Shown: positions 50,365 to 64,000, numbered from the stretch's first letter. The stretch: DNA of 64,000 nucleotides from Lichenostomus cassidix (GCA_008360975.2 CM039184.1:50372797-50436796), one strand, 5' to 3'. Program-made: numbers and translations. Notes: a model not told the origin generated them from the sequence alone.

Positions 50365-52879
50365 AGTGTTAATACATTAGCAAATTAGTTCAAATAGCTG
50401 CGTACTCTTGATGACTCTTGACATTCCCATAATTGACCATCCATTTCAATAATTCATAAGGTAAATTCTTGTTAAATATATGATATTTTTACACAATAGG
50501 GAACTTGCAAGAGGTTCACAGTTTCTGAGGGTTTTTGCATATGATTAACAAACATTGGAGGTTATTTTTCATTTAATTAGACTTATGTGTAAGAAGAATT
50601 CATTATGTAATCAATATTTAAAAATAATTAATTTTTAAGGTGTACTGATATATCTTTTTCCATAAATAATACATTATTTTACATCTACATCATTAAAGCA
50701 AGAGTACTATTCCAGATAAATCAAAAATTTTGGAAGATAATTAGGTTTGAGGGTATCCATTCATTCCTGATTTCTATTGACACGACTAGATCTGGAGAAC
50801 ACAAGCAAAGTGTTAGTTAGGGGTGCTCTTCAGCACAACAAATCACTGTGACAGTGCTCTCCAAGCTTTCCTCTCTAAGTCCTCTGTATGTCACTAAGAA
50901 AGCTCTTGAAATATGCACTGCTTAGTTTCTAGTGCTTGTTAGCTTGTTTCTATTACCTAGATTAAAGCTAAATGTTTTATTAGATATGGATTGTATGCGA
51001 AACAGATCAAATACAGGTAAGAACTGAGTGCTGGGATTAAGTGAGCAGTGAAAGACCACCTCAAGGTCATCATAGTTATTTGTATTTTTTCCTTTCAGTT
51101 TTTGCTGCTGATAGCTGTTTCGGTTTTTTATTTCCGGATGTAAATATCATTAAGAGAGATTTTAATGGTTGAATAGACAGACTGTGTAGCTTTCAGAAGT
51201 GAAAACAAAATATGTGACTTTTTTAGTGACTTATTGAAAGGGTCACTGATTATTAATTTCTGCTAAATGACTGCCTAGCATGGAGGTGGAAACTCAGTCA
51301 CCTTAGTAACTGAGGTAGGCTGCAGTTTAATTCACAGACTTTCAATTTGATTGTATGTGTGCAAAGGGAGAAAATGGCTGGATGTGACTTCTCAGCTGGC
51401 TTGGCAATAATACAGCCAGAGGTAGTTTGAAAAAAGAAAAGTCAAGTCTAGGGAAAGCTTCAGTTCCTGTACTTAATTATTTAAAAAAGCTGCCTAATTG
51501 TAAGCTTTATCTCTGACAGTTGTCAGATGTCTTCCTGCAAGTGAAGATCAAAAGGAATAATTAGTATGTAGTCTCTTTGTCCCCCTGGCTAACAGAATTT
51601 TTTTAATCTGCTGTAATGTGCATTGATGAAGTCCTTAATGGAAGTCAGTGATTTTCTCAGGTGAAAGTTTCCCTTCGTTTTATCTAATTCTGTCTAGTTC
51701 TGGATTTTAGACAAGTGGAAGAGTAAGAAAAACTTGCCTTTGTGTAGTTTTTAGCATAATTTCTTCAGCAAATTGACAAAAGGCTCCTACTGTGAGAAAA
51801 ATGTTTCAGCATAATTCTTTTTCTTTCACGTAGAACAAAGACCTCCCTGCAAATGTAATTTTGAGCTTTGAAACTACCAATAATGTGTGAATCCCTTATT
51901 CCTTTCCTGTTTTATTCCTAATTAAAGCCTTAATTGGCTCCCAGCATTGAATATTTTGGACTCAATTCTTATCTGAAGTACCCAAATGCATAAGTTAATT
52001 CAGTTTCTAGGTAAGGTGGTTAATACTTTAAATACCTCTAGCTTTTAAAACTGGGAAAGTGAGAGGAGACACTCCTCCCATGAGGACATGAAGAGTAATG
52101 GGAGAGAGGATGAAATTTGTCTAGTGGATGCAGAAGGGTGAATTCCTCTAGTTTGCTTTTACACTTTCATTCAGACAGCCTTGCTTAAACAGTCAGTGTG
52201 GCAGGACAATCATGGGTGACTGAAGGAGATTACAGCTCATCTCAGTCCTTGGGAGGAGTAAGTCAGGGACATCCAGGAACAGATGATGGCTTCACCACAG
52301 AAGTCTGGGACACAGCTCAGTTTATTCAGGCACTTGGTCAGTCTTGGCTGTAGCAGTATTATTTCACCTGAACCCTTAGCTTTCACCTATTCTTCTCTCT
52401 GCTCTGCATGGCCTTTTATCTATTCTCTCCTGAGCCCCTGCTAAAATTCACTTCCTTTGTCCCTCTGAAATTGTTCTTTCTGAAAAAACATACCTTTAAT
52501 AATGGGCTTGTAAGAGAACCCCTTTAATGACTTTAAATTCTACTTCAGTTAGCAAATAAGGATATACAACTGAACATCATGTAGTGTTTAATGCATAGTA
52601 ATAAAAGTATTAATCAAAATATAAATTCAGAACTACTGAAACCAGTAGAACTGCCAATGCACGCTGGTCGTGCTGACCTTTATAATTTGGACAGACATAG
52701 CAAAAGGCTGGAAATCATTCAGGACAGCTTAGTGCCAGACTAATTCAGATCACAGCAAATATGTAGAATTAGTCTATAACATACTATACTGTTACATCAC
52801 AGACAGCCAAAGAGTGAGGAAGTTAAACTGGTCTGGCAGGTATTGGTGGGGGGTCAAGTCAGAACCATCAAAAAACATT
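50365..52879. other. AT-rich unique sequence, part possibly conserved
   Basis: No supported gene. The segment 51250-51970 has balanced composition and several TAATTA/CAATT-type motifs and could be a conserved non-coding element. 52190-52340 is GC-richer and unexplained. Confidence 0.4.
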
Positions 52880-53451
52880 AGAGTAACAGAAAAATAGCAA
52901 ATGCTAGAGCGTACCCGGGACCCCTGTCACGGGTGGAGTGGGAGCTTCAGACAAATTTAAGCAAAGTTTGTAGACAATCCTTGCTGTTGAGCCACTAGGT
53001 GCAGAAGGGACTCCCTTGTTTTTTAAATTCCTTTTCAGAGAGGAGTCTGGGTGTGGCTGGATCCAATCTTAGCCCCAGACTTGGTCAATGGTTTAAGCAA
53101 CGTTGTCCCGCAGGATTAAGGATGGCAAATCAGAGATATTTATATAAAAATGAATTACTTTATGGCAAATGATTAGATAAAAATCTTAATCAGAATTATT
53201 TACTACACAGTATAAAAGCTAAAACTACTTGTAGTTTATAGTATAGCATAGTGCACTATATCAAAGCAATTTTTTTAAAGCAATTATATAAAAGACAGGG
53301 AATAGCAGAAAGAAGAAATTATTAAGTAGAGTGATGTAACTCACCATACCAATACTTGTAGTGTTGGAAATTATATAACTTAGGTTTTTTTCTTTGCTTT
53401 TAGGTAATTTTAGTCATGGGTTTGTTTGCCTTTGCCAAGCTGGGGGGGAAT
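52880..53451 (+). mobile_element. ERV-like internal or LTR segment (diverged)
   Basis: GC-richer text such as GAGCCACTAGGTGCAGAAGG and GAGTCTGGGTGTGGCTGG resembles avian ERV-related repeats as I remember them. The segment ends in a purine run with seven G (53442-53448) followed by AAT, which looks like a polypurine tract just before a TG. No recognisable retroviral protein remains. Family and orientation are tentative. Confidence 0.35.
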
Positions 53452-53995
53452 TGAGGTTTCTCTTCAAAAGAATCTGTTCTCCAAGGCTTTGAGTTTTGCT
53501 GGGTGAGTCCTGACGGGCCTCATTCAACAAAAAGAAGATTCCCAGGCTCTGAGAGTTTAACACCTACATGTTGGGAGTAGCCAGAAGATACAGAGGAGAC
53601 AAATGGACATTACCCTTCTTGTCTGGTCAGAGATATCCAGTCTGGGAAAAGACTGATAAGTGAACCAAATATTGAGGACCAAATTAGCTTTCATTGAAGG
53701 TGAAGAGATCAATAACAAGTAGAATATCAAATATTAAGAACTGTGTAATGTAGAAACAATGAATGAGAATTTCTTTGGGTTTTATGTTTTTTCTACTCTA
53801 TAAATATGTGAAAAGTCTGGTAAAAAAACATGTGTGATGGAATGATTCCTACTGCACATCCTAGCATGTGTTGATGGAATGATGTCCATTGCACATCCAG
53901 GCCAGAATAACTTCCTGGTCAGAATAAAGAAATGCCTAATTCTTTAACACTAAGAGATAGTGTTGGAGAATTTATTTTATTCCCACAGTTTCAGT
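53452..53995 (+). mobile_element. Probable LTR with TATA and poly(A) signals
   Basis: It begins TGAGGTTTC directly after the PPT-like run. TATAAATA lies at 53799-53806 and AATAAA at 53923-53928, about 120 bp apart, as in an LTR. A 27-bp unit is repeated with a 37-bp period at 53835-53861 and 53872-53898. The exact ends are uncertain: TG at 53452 or 53569 and CA at 53987 or 53995 are all possible, and TGTTGGGA at 53569 is roughly the inverse of the TTCCCACA end at 53987. No target duplication was found. A 40-codon frame starting at 54000 cannot be assigned. Confidence 0.45.
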
Positions 53996-54360
53996 GACAA
54001 TGGGCAGATCTTTCACTCAGCCTCAAGGGGTATCCCTGGGAGCTGTCCCCTACCCAAGAGAGAAATCTCTACACACTCTAAGGAAGAATATGTCAAGAGT
54101 GGACTGGATTGACTGCCAGTGACAAATCTCCCATTGCCTCACTATCAGGATGTTAATTTGGAGCTGGTGAACAGACTGGATTTAGCATAATTCAATACCA
54201 AAACCAGCACGTTGTGTCCCAGTTGATCCACTACTGATAGCCTTGCAAACAGGGCATTGTCTGAGCTGTTTGACTACATTCCAGGGCAGAACATCCTGCT
54301 ACATCCCCTATGTCCAGTTCCCAAGTTTCTTACAACAGGGTAGATAAAACTTGTGAAGGT
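53996..54360 (+). mobile_element. Possible ERV leader or gag remnant next to the LTR
   Basis: GC-richer than its surroundings, contiguous with the LTR-like block, and free of other recognisable content. Its first open frame (54000-54122) stops after 40 codons. I could not identify a primer binding site. Confidence 0.3.
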
Positions 54361-56550
54361 TTATATAATGAGACATACCTTCTTCTCATGTTTCTATTTC
54401 TCTCTGAAAATATACTGATTCTTGAGATCCTACATAAATTTTGTGTTTTAAATTGTTCTCAAGTCTCAGATTCCTGAAACAGAAAGCTAAGTGATTGCTA
54501 ACAGATAGAAAAGTGGTTTTTATGTAGGTAGAAAGCTGTGAAAATATCACTTGAATACATCTTAATAGCTTAAAACACAGAAAGCACATTGAAACGATAC
54601 TATAAATATCAATGCTTCATAAGTCTAAATTAAATCTCCACATTTATTTATACATATGTTGTTCACGTATGAGCATACACACGCACAAATACATGTCTAA
54701 AAAAATATGTGTTTGGTTTTACAATATTTGAGTTGAAACAGCTTTCCTACGTTCAAGGAATGCTTTTCTATCTGCTATAAATATACTTTAAATAATTTCA
54801 TATAAAGGGCCCAACAGAAATGCAATAAATAAAAATCTTATTTTGGTTTGTAGTATGTGTGTGACTATGAGAGCTAAGTCATGCGGAAAGCAGAGCAAAA
54901 AATGTAATTATGTCCTAATGCTCCATTGTATACATTACTTTTTTAGCAAACCCTAAATTAAGAAAGTCAGAACTTAAGAAACCTCATAAGCTTTTTAAAA
55001 CCTGGATCAACCTTTCAAATGTTTTACAGTTGATGGTCATTTTATATTTACAGAAATATACATTTAAATGTATATTATTCTAATTACAATAATCAGTAAG
55101 AAAAGTCTGGGTTTAAAAAGATAAAGATGCAGAGAAAAAATAGAAGAAAGCAACACAGAAGGAAATATACAAATTAACATTCTTCCTTATCTGTAATTCT
55201 AGCTGTGCAAAATTGCTAAAATTTAAATGGTGAAAGGACCATTCCTCTTGTCATGAAAGCCACTGAACAAAAAGGGGCTTATTATGAGAGGAATTTCATG
55301 TATCCCCAAAGACCTCAGCATGAACTTCGGGTGTAGAGAGGGAATGTTCACCAATTGAGAGCCTGGAAGCTCCGTGCTCACAGCTGGAAGCACAAACTCA
55401 AATATAGGTAGGTAATTCTTCCCCAGCCCTGGGGCAACCTGAGATGAACAAGGAGTTTGGCTATTTCAGAGATTCACGGTCTGATGTCTCTGCTTTGACA
55501 TCTGACACAGTGCCCCCTGTAATTTTGCCTGAAATAAGCATATTTTATTGTCCCTTTTGGCTCCACAAAATTCTCAAAACCCAAAACTGCACACCTTGTT
55601 TTTCCTTAAGTCTTAACATTTTTAATCATCTGAATTTTTTTTCTTTAAGTTATATTTCGATGACAACAATTGTGTTCATTTACTGTTCTCCATCCTGTTT
55701 ATTATCACCAACTTTCCATTATTCAGTTAGACTGTTTCTGATTCATCAAACTCCACAGAAAAAAAATTGCCTTTTTTTCTGTCATTTTTTTCATTTCTTT
55801 CAGATCTGTTGAAATGTAAAATGGTTGTTTGAGCCAAATGAGTTTGCATTATTCATGTCTAGAGAAACTTTCTGGATAATTTCTATTGCCTTTTGCTTTC
55901 ACAAGTAATCAGTGGCACATACCAGCAGTAGTTTTGCTGTATCAATCCATTCATCATTTAAAACTTGTCTATTCTTTATTCTCTTTCCTCCTCTAGGGAC
56001 AGTGGCAAAAATTCTTCTCATAAGTCCCTATTCATGTTTTATATTATTTTGCCAAATGTGTGTTTTTATTTGGGTGGCCAAGGCAAATTTATGCTTGGGC
56101 AACTAATATGATTTTTTCTTTTATCAAGCCACTTTTGTTCCTGGGATGCATCCAAAATTCGGTATGGGACTGTGTCTTTTCATATTCTTAATATTTGCAT
56201 TTAAATGACCATATGCTAAGTGCATATAGTCCAACAGAAGTAATCAAGAACAGTATGAAAAGTAGACTTTGTACAGCAGAAAAACAATAATGATGCTTTC
56301 AGTTATATAGTTTTAATTTTTCCTGACACCTGCAGTTTATTGTGGCATTACTGAAAGGGCATAAATTGTGCTACATTGTTAGTAGCTTTATTGCACAATC
56401 CTTGCATCTGGACAGATGCTTTGAATGGATTACAAGTAATTGAAATGGACTCTCTTTCCCTAGAGAATGATTCCTAATATTTCATCTGTGAAGACATTGA
56501 TTTCTCTACCTAGCTCATAACTAGTCTTTATAGGTTGAAAGAAGTTGTGC

Positions 56551-56596
56551 TATTTATCTATTTATTTGGTTGTTTATTTATTTATTTATTTATTTA
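56551..56596. repeat. (ATTT)n microsatellite
   Basis: About ten ATTT units with ATCT and GGTTG interruptions. Confidence 0.88.
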
Positions 56597-57760
56597 AAAG
56601 ATAAAGCAGTCACTTTAGTGAAATACCAAAGTTCACAAGCACCTGTGGTGAAACCTGTGAGTTATTGGGGCTGTGTTCACTTACACTCAGCTGAACTTGG
56701 CATTGTTCCTGTAACACAGCAAAACTGCAGAACAGAGCAGAGAATAGAAATTTAATGTAAGGAAATTGCATTGAAACTACAAGCTGTCTGGTGTATAAAG
56801 TTCTGTAGATAATTAATGTCAGCATTTCAAAGGTGTGGTGGGGATTTCGGTGATCCTCATTTCATAACCTAGGTGGGTTTTTTATAACCTTGTCATATGT
56901 ATATCCATAGATAAAATCTTAATTCTTGATCAGATTTATAGATTACACACTCTTAGATAAAAAAGTTACAGGGACAGATAAATAGAAGACTTTGCAGATT
57001 TCAGTTACAATCCAATAAGGTTCTTACCATCCCTGTCAAGTGGGCTGGTGACTAACAACATTATAGTTTTGTAGCCTAAATGGCCATAAATTTCTTCTAC
57101 TGCAGGTCTTTTTGCTCCCTCCCTGCATTTCACTGATAACATCTCCTTTGTGCTGACACGGGTATTCATTCAGCCATGTACTACCCTGGGAACAGATTTA
57201 GGTTAAAACTGTTTTGAAGAGGTTATTTCTCAATGTATGTTATTATGCTATTCCAGTTCATCGTGCAGCTTTGCAAACACCAGGCAGTGGCACTCAGAGG
57301 AAGAGATTCACAGTGGTAGGAGAAAGCAGCTCAGAGTAGGGGCAGCAAAGGGTAAGACCTCTCCTGGTGTTACAAATTCTGGCTTATTCTTGCTCTAGGA
57401 GCTTGTTACAACAACATTGTTAGCCATAAAAGTTTTATTCTTTGCTGTGTTATTCCATGATCTAGCCAGACTTGAAGGTACATTTTATTTTTTCTGAACA
57501 AATCTTTTCTCTCAGCTAGAAGTACCTCTTATACCACAACTCATTATCTCAGTATATTGCCTGAATAGAAATTTGAAAATGCTGGCTTTCTCCTCAAACT
57601 CATTTGATATCCAAGGATAGTTTCTCCTTTACTTTCCTGTTAAATAATTGTTTTCATATCTTGACAGATGAATATAACATATGTTTTTCCCTTCTTATTG
57701 TTATTTTCCTTGATAACACACAATGCAGAAATATAAATTCATTAAATAAATACATATAAT

Positions 57761-57796
57761 GTTTATATATATATATTTATACACACACACACACAT
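57761..57796. repeat. (TA)n(CA)n compound microsatellite
   Basis: Alternating TA followed by about eight CA units. Confidence 0.88.
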
Positions 57797-60700
57797 TTCT
57801 GTGTCCACATGTACCTTATTTAATTGATTTCTTAATTAGTTTGTATTTTTTTTCAAAAGTAGTTAAGGGATATTTTAACCATGGAGGAATAGGACAGTGA
57901 ATGAAATTGTCCTATTGTTTTTTTTGTGCCTTTAAATATTATGCAATTGTTTCATCTGTTAAGGAAATGGGTATTAATGTTAAGGAAACAGGGTATTTGA
58001 CAAAACTAAATGCAGAACTCTGATGGGGAAAAAAATAAGGTAGAGAGAATATCAGAAATTTCCAATTACTATTTATGATAAAAACTTTTTCAAAAAATTG
58101 GATATTCTCCCTTGAAAATAATTTAAAAATTCTGAGTAGTTCTAAAATCTGCCTGCTTAATTTCTTAAACAGGAGTGAGCAATTAAATGCAATAAAATAT
58201 GACAAGATAGTGAGGCCATGATTATCCATAACTGAGGAGATGATCTTTACAAGGATATGCTAAGTCCTGTGATCAACTGCAAGTATGATGTGCCAGTGAA
58301 GAATCCCAATTCTTTGTGTATTTTATATTTTCTGTACTTTAAAAATGAGTGCTGTAGCACCAGTTTAGGATTTGCTTTCTTTTAATGGCTTGTTTTCAGC
58401 ATTACCCCGCATCTAACTAAGTAGTTTAACTACAGGCAACTGAGAACCTCATATAAATAAAAATGAGGACTCCAAGGCAAAAGAGCAAGTTAAGTCCTTC
58501 TGTAGCTGTTTGTGACTTGGTACAAAAATTTAAAGGTAATAGTCTTAATAGATCTCTTTTGCACCTAACTTCCACTTTGCGTATACATGCCCATTTATTT
58601 ATTGGCAGTCACTGTTTATCTCTTGGTACTGAGCTCTACCACTGTACCTCTTCATGGGGAAAATGCTTTGTTTTCTGTTTCCATGTTGCTTTATACCCTC
58701 TTTTTCATCACTGAAAATGAGACTGCTGCCTTTCAGAGAGGAAATAATCCTCCATGAATAAAAATTTATTTGGAGATATCTAGTTTTATCTTATTAGGTT
58801 TGGTGTATCTAAATTGATGTAATGACACATGTGATGATATTAAAAATAATTCAGTTCAAAAAACCTTTTTTTAAATCGTACATTTCACCCTTCCCTCCTT
58901 CCTCCCCCAGACAGATTTACTGCACAGATTGCTTGGATTACCTATGGCTTATAATTAATACAAGTGATTATGGTGGGTCCTCTGCCATTGGACAGAAAGT
59001 GTTCTCCGTTCTGGTATAGGGTGCCTGCACAAAGACTGCCATTCTTTGAGGAGTATTATTCAGAAGTTGCTGAAGGTGAAAGAGTAGGGTGATAGGATTT
59101 GCTGGTAAGTGAAATGTAACTTTGCATTAACATTGTTTGGGTTTAGCAAGACACTTTCAATTAACATTGAGGTTTACTTGAGTTAGCAGTGCCTTTGAAG
59201 TAAAGCTAGTGGTGTTCGATAAATTCCCCTTGCACAGAGGAAAACTTGTTTTACTATGAAGGTAAAATTCAGTCATCCACAAGAACAATGTGATCAAACA
59301 TTATTTTAGTAATTTTTTTTAGTAAAACTTTCTAATCTTAGCAAATTAACTCCTGCCATGATTTCTAAGGTGACACTATAAAAAAGATACATTATTTAAT
59401 TAATAAAGTAACTGACAACAATAACTAGGACATATGGAGCCACTGTAACAAAAGTTTTATTGTTTCCATGAGTTTTCTGGTCTAATTACTAATATTTTAT
59501 TGTAAATAAACCAAGTTCTGAAGGAGTATTTGCTCTCTTAGGCATTTATGTACTTACTACAAATATTTTGAGAGAGGAAAAAAGTAAACTAATGCCTCTT
59601 TTAATCCTGCTACTGCTAGGATGTGAAAACGTGAAAGGATTTCAGGAAGAAAATAAGGAGCAAGCTGTGGATTTGAAAACAGAGAATTAGCTGAAAGAAA
59701 TAGTTTGCAACCTTCCCAAACACGTAATACATTTCATATTGCTTTTGTGCTTAAGGACAGGCAAACAATTTCACTGTGTGAGGAGTGCCCTTTCCAGTTC
59801 CTTCTTGGGTTGGTATTATATCCAGGATGTGCTTGAGCAGGACTCTGACTAGATGTTATCTCGAAAATGGAACCATGACACTGATATACTTCTGTGAAAG
59901 AGAATTAAGGAATATATGCCAAAGGAACACAGATTTCAGAGCTGCCATGCTGGATTAGATATGCTTTCAATGCATCAGGTAGATCAAGAGGGAGACAAAG
60001 GGGGGTGAGGAAGGTAGAAGATGGAATTGGATGGGACAGCCAGCCAGCCACTCTTCTACTTCCATTCTGAAACATGAAATGGAAGTTAGGGCTTCACTCA
60101 CACAGTTTTCTTCAGAGTACACATATTTCAGTCTGAGTTTATCAAAGTAGAATATTCCTTTGCATGTTGATTTTAACTAAATTTATACAAGGGACTTACA
60201 ATAAACCAACCTAAAGGATTCTTATTTCAGAAACAAAACAACCAGTGCAATATGCTATAGAGACATCGGAGCAAGAAACCCCAGTTAAGTTTATCTACAG
60301 AAAAGAGCAACACTTGTTTTCAATACTGATGCCTAAATGAAGCACAGCTGGACCATGTTATTATGCTGAGTAGCTTAATCATCAGGCAGAGCTCAGCAAT
60401 CAATGTTCCTGGGCAACAGGGCTTGGTGTCACTCAAGATCTCAGTCAGCAGTTTAGCCAGCTTGATAGACTCTGCAGTATGCTTTGTTACACCCTGGGCT
60501 CTGGGAAATGAATGTGAAGTCAGTGTTGGTCTGTGTGTGTTTGATACGTCTATGGTCCTGCGAGGAGGAGTGTCAGAAAAGGTGGGAGAGACATGCAGTG
60601 GTTGAGTATTAACGAGCCTCTCTGGATTAAGTTATCTGACACAAATAATTTCTCCCTGAGTGCATACCTGACCTATTCCAAATTAAATTTAAAGTGTCAC

Positions 60701-63700
60701 TGAGCTAGGATTTGTCTGTGTCAGTGTGTTATGTTGTGGTGGCTGGCCTGAAATCCCTTTTGAATTCCAGTATTCAAGTCCATTGTCCAGGCTGTGCAGC
60801 CCTAGGCTTACTCTGCCTAGATGCAAGAGGTTATCTCCAAAGCAGGTGGGATGATACAGCCCACCAAATCTTTAAATGAAGCAGCTATTTTGATAGACAA
60901 AAAGTTCCTTGAAACCCAAGCTGCTAAAATGATATTGCTGTTTGACATGACAGAGGAAATCTGCAAATGCATAAGTAACTTCTACATTTTCTCTTTATAA
61001 TTTATACAATAAGACATATGTATAACGTCTTAAATCTGTAAAGAGTAGTTGTATTTCAGTAAACTGCTATATTGCTTTGTTAAACCAAAATCTCTTCTGA
61101 CATCAAGTGTCTACAAATGAGTAAATTTGGTATTAAGCATTAAACCTTCTTCATGTGGGATATCTTAAGAGATATCCTGGTCAGAGAGTACTGAACTCTG
61201 ATGGGGAATACTTTCCTTAAATCTATGTTGTGTCAATTCAGAAAAGCTAAGTGGATTTAGAGATGTCTTTCTGTACAATAAGAGAAAGTTATTTTCATGA
61301 ATTCTCTGGACTTTCTGACAAAAGAAATTTAACTTTATTCTGAAGAGTCCATGTCATATCTGTATGTGCTGTTACTGCCCATGTGTTCCCGTTAACCTAA
61401 TTTAGCTGCCACTAGAAGGTGTATATCAAAAAGTCTGTCAGGAAGTAGTCAAATTAATTAGGTAATCTTTTTCCACATACTGTTGAATATCTTCTGGTGT
61501 TCATAGTAACTATTTATATGTGTTTTGGGAGGGAATATAGGTTTGATCTACTAATATCAACCTTAATTTCAGCATACATTTCATTTTTCATCTCTATCTT
61601 CTGTGCAAATGCAGCAGCATTAAGATAAAAGATAAAGATAAGGTCTTGATGATGCCCAGTAAAAATGTGTTCTATTCAATGTCTGGAAACACAGTTGCCC
61701 TCAGATTTTAATTAGCTTCTGGAAAGTTTTATTTTCTTCCAAGATAGATAAGAAAATGGCAGATATCTTTTAGGGGTTTGATTAATTAAATAAATATACA
61801 ATTGGTCTAATATTTTTGGGGGGACGGTTAATTGAAAAAAAAAAGAAAAAAAAGTGGGAAATAGATGGGCCAAGACATCAGTCATGTTGAATTGGCACAT
61901 TGTTTCTTATTTTATTGATAATCTATGACTGTCTTGTTGATTGATTTGTGTTTTCATTAATTCATCTTCCCTTTGATCTTTACTAGGAGAACAATAAGAA
62001 GGTACAGGTATTGTATCCTTGAATTTTATCACAAAGATAAATTAAACCTGGTTATGTGTCAGACAGAGGCAGGTACCTGTGCATTTTCTAGTCATATATT
62101 ATATTTTGAGTCACTTAGTGAATATGATCCAGCCATAAGTGAGTTTTGATGCAGAGTCCACAGTAACAAAATCAGAGTAGAATGGTTTATTAGCCTGGAT
62201 GCATGTTCCTTTGCTAACATTATGTAATAAGGATTGAAGTTTATATTTTCAGAGTCAAGAAATAACAAATTTTCCCATCTCATTACTGGAAAAAATGTGT
62301 CACTCATTGCCTGCAATCCTGAGATTACTCTTTCAGCAGCATTCATTTATCAACAAACCAAAATCCATATCCATATTGTAAGGCTTTTGTCTCCCTACCC
62401 CTGTTTCCCCTATCCCTTTTTTGACCTTTTCACTTATGAGTGTGTGTCTCAGTGACTGTTTCAATAAAGCAAAATACATATGCAAGTTCCTAACTGCTCT
62501 TGGTTAGTTAGCGACTGCTCTAGACTATGCTCTTGCTAGAATCACTGTATTCCCTCTTTAGGAAGTATATGTGTAGCTCAAGCTGTGTACCTGATGGAAA
62601 GACATGCTTCTTAAAAATAAATACATCAATGAAGGTACCACCCTGAACATTTGTATTTTACTATGTTACCACCCCACTTCCTCCCCATCATATAGGTTTT
62701 TCAAACTTAGGGTCTTTAGAAGAGATCTGACTGTGTTAATCAGAGTAGAATTTATTATTTCTTTCCATGCTTTTTCTAATTTTATTCTAATACCTGTAGT
62801 TGCTATGGAAAGACATGTGTTAGAAATCAAATGCATATGAAGACCAATATACTGTATAGCAATAGGTGCAGAAAGAAGCCCACAGTATAAGAGCAAAGCA
62901 AGCACACAAATTTTATTGGTGTTCTAAAAATATGCTGTTCCAGTGCTTCCTGAGCCCGAGGTAGTTTCTTGTGTTTAAGATGGATTATTCTTCCATGCCT
63001 TTATCAAATCTTCCACTTTTCTAAATGAATGTTCCATGAATGTTCATCCTATGGACAGGCAGAGGATGTGATATTGATTTTTTTTTTTTAGGCAATATTA
63101 TTTGTACTCCAGGTTCTTGGAAATACTCATTTATTCTACACACAAATACGTATGCCTGAAAAAATCCAGTCTTGCCCCATCTTATATTTTGTATTCTGCT
63201 TTGAAGCCTTCACTCATCCTTCTGTCTTTGAGGTCTGTACCTGGAGGCATTTTGGCCCTTGATTAATGAAACACTTAAAATCAATTAAAAAAATATTAAT
63301 TAACTGCATTAACCTGCCTCCTTTTTTCCTATTGTGGCAGAATTAGGATGTAATCCTTGAATGCTTGATTGAGACATTTCACCCCTAAATTAATATATGC
63401 AGTGACAGATACTTGTGTATCATAATTCATCAAAGGTGATGTGGACCAGCTTCCAGCTTCTGTAACTGAAATATGATGCTGTGCTTTTCTTGATGGTTTA
63501 ATGCCTTGTTATCTTATTTTAGTGGAAATGGAATAATAAACTGGAATACTTAATTGTGAAGAGGATTTTTTTTTTCATTTCACCTTTCCTTTAAATTCTC
63601 TAGTGGCAGGTTCCTATATCTATTCCATTTCCTGATAACACCAAAAAGCTTAAAGTGATTGGAAGGGTTTATTTGGAATTCATGACACTGGTAAAACGCC

Positions 63701-64000
63701 ACATTGTGGCACTGACTTTTTGGTGTAAGGCTGAGCAATCTACATAATTCTTCTGTTTCACACCTATCTAAATGAGAGATAATACTACTTTACATAGATA
63801 CCTATCCACTGAGTTTAATAAGTGGGATCAGGTAGATATGAAAGAATAGATAGCAGAAAAACAAACAAAAGGATAAACACTTTTTTCAGTTGTGAAAAAA
63901 AATGTGGAAAACAGCATGTTGCAAGTTGTGTCAAATTGCCTGTGGTGTGGAATCTTGTTCTTCAGGAGCTACTGGAACTAATTCTTCCCTCATACCAATT

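Larger units (their letters stand above)
54361..64000. other. AT-rich unique sequence with microsatellites, no gene seen
   Basis: No coding exon, RNA gene or transposon could be supported. The ATTT tract at 56551-56596 and the TA/CA tract at 57761-57796 are listed separately. A slightly GC-richer portion at 60360-60610 carries an 80-codon plus-strand frame without recognisable similarity. Confidence 0.5.

Noticed and set aside
1..64000. CRISPR array, operon, phage or bacterial mobile element
   Set aside because: No regularly spaced repeats, ribosome binding sites or dense coding; all recognisable elements are vertebrate retrotransposons.

Overview
The window looks like vertebrate nuclear DNA from a bird, most likely a passerine. 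Three things point that way. CR1 LINE fragments with avian-type reverse transcriptase sequence occur on both strands. Two copies of a tRNA-Ile-derived SINE with a CR1-like tail match the TguSINE1 type known from passerines. Several LTRs have avian endogenous-retrovirus architecture. Family names rest on memory of consensus sequences; no search was run. There is no bacterial or phage gene organisation, and I found no protein-coding exon of a host gene that I can defend. The many short open frames are what AT-rich non-coding DNA gives by chance, apart from those crossing CR1 remnants.

Layout. 1-2.4 kb: AT-rich unique sequence with a 29-bp tandem duplication. 2.38-3.31 kb: minus-strand CR1 with RT and 3' end. 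3.3-7.4 kb: unique. 7.44-8.34 kb: plus-strand CR1. 8.3-12.5 kb: unique. 12.55-13.30 kb: a strong CpG island, the best candidate for a promoter and first exon. 13.89-14.37 kb: solo LTR-like element, followed by a GGAA purine tract. 15.61-15.96 and 19.27-19.53 kb: two pieces of one ERVL-like LTR family. 20.1 kb: CR1 tail. 21.57-21.91 kb: internally deleted CR1 carrying the end of the 13.9-kb LTR family. 25.98-26.79 kb: old minus-strand CR1 RT fragment. 31.63 kb: SINE (+). 34.47-35.16 kb: well-preserved solo LTR with near-perfect 6-bp target duplication. 41.82 kb: SINE (-). 43.8-45.1 kb: repeat-like GC-richer blocks. 50.2 kb: ATTAG tandem repeat. 52.9-54.4 kb: diverged ERV-like block with PPT-like, TATA and poly(A) signals. 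The rest is AT-rich unique sequence with microsatellites and a few segments that could be conserved non-coding elements.

No genes can be shown to work together. The likeliest reading is a gene-poor intergenic or long-intronic region containing one CpG-island promoter whose transcript cannot be identified from sequence alone. I did not find an undescribed biological system. The most useful leads are the orphan CpG island with its quadruplex motif and competing splice donors, the solo LTR with a perfect U3 hairpin, the LTR remnant inside a CR1, and several perfect palindromes.
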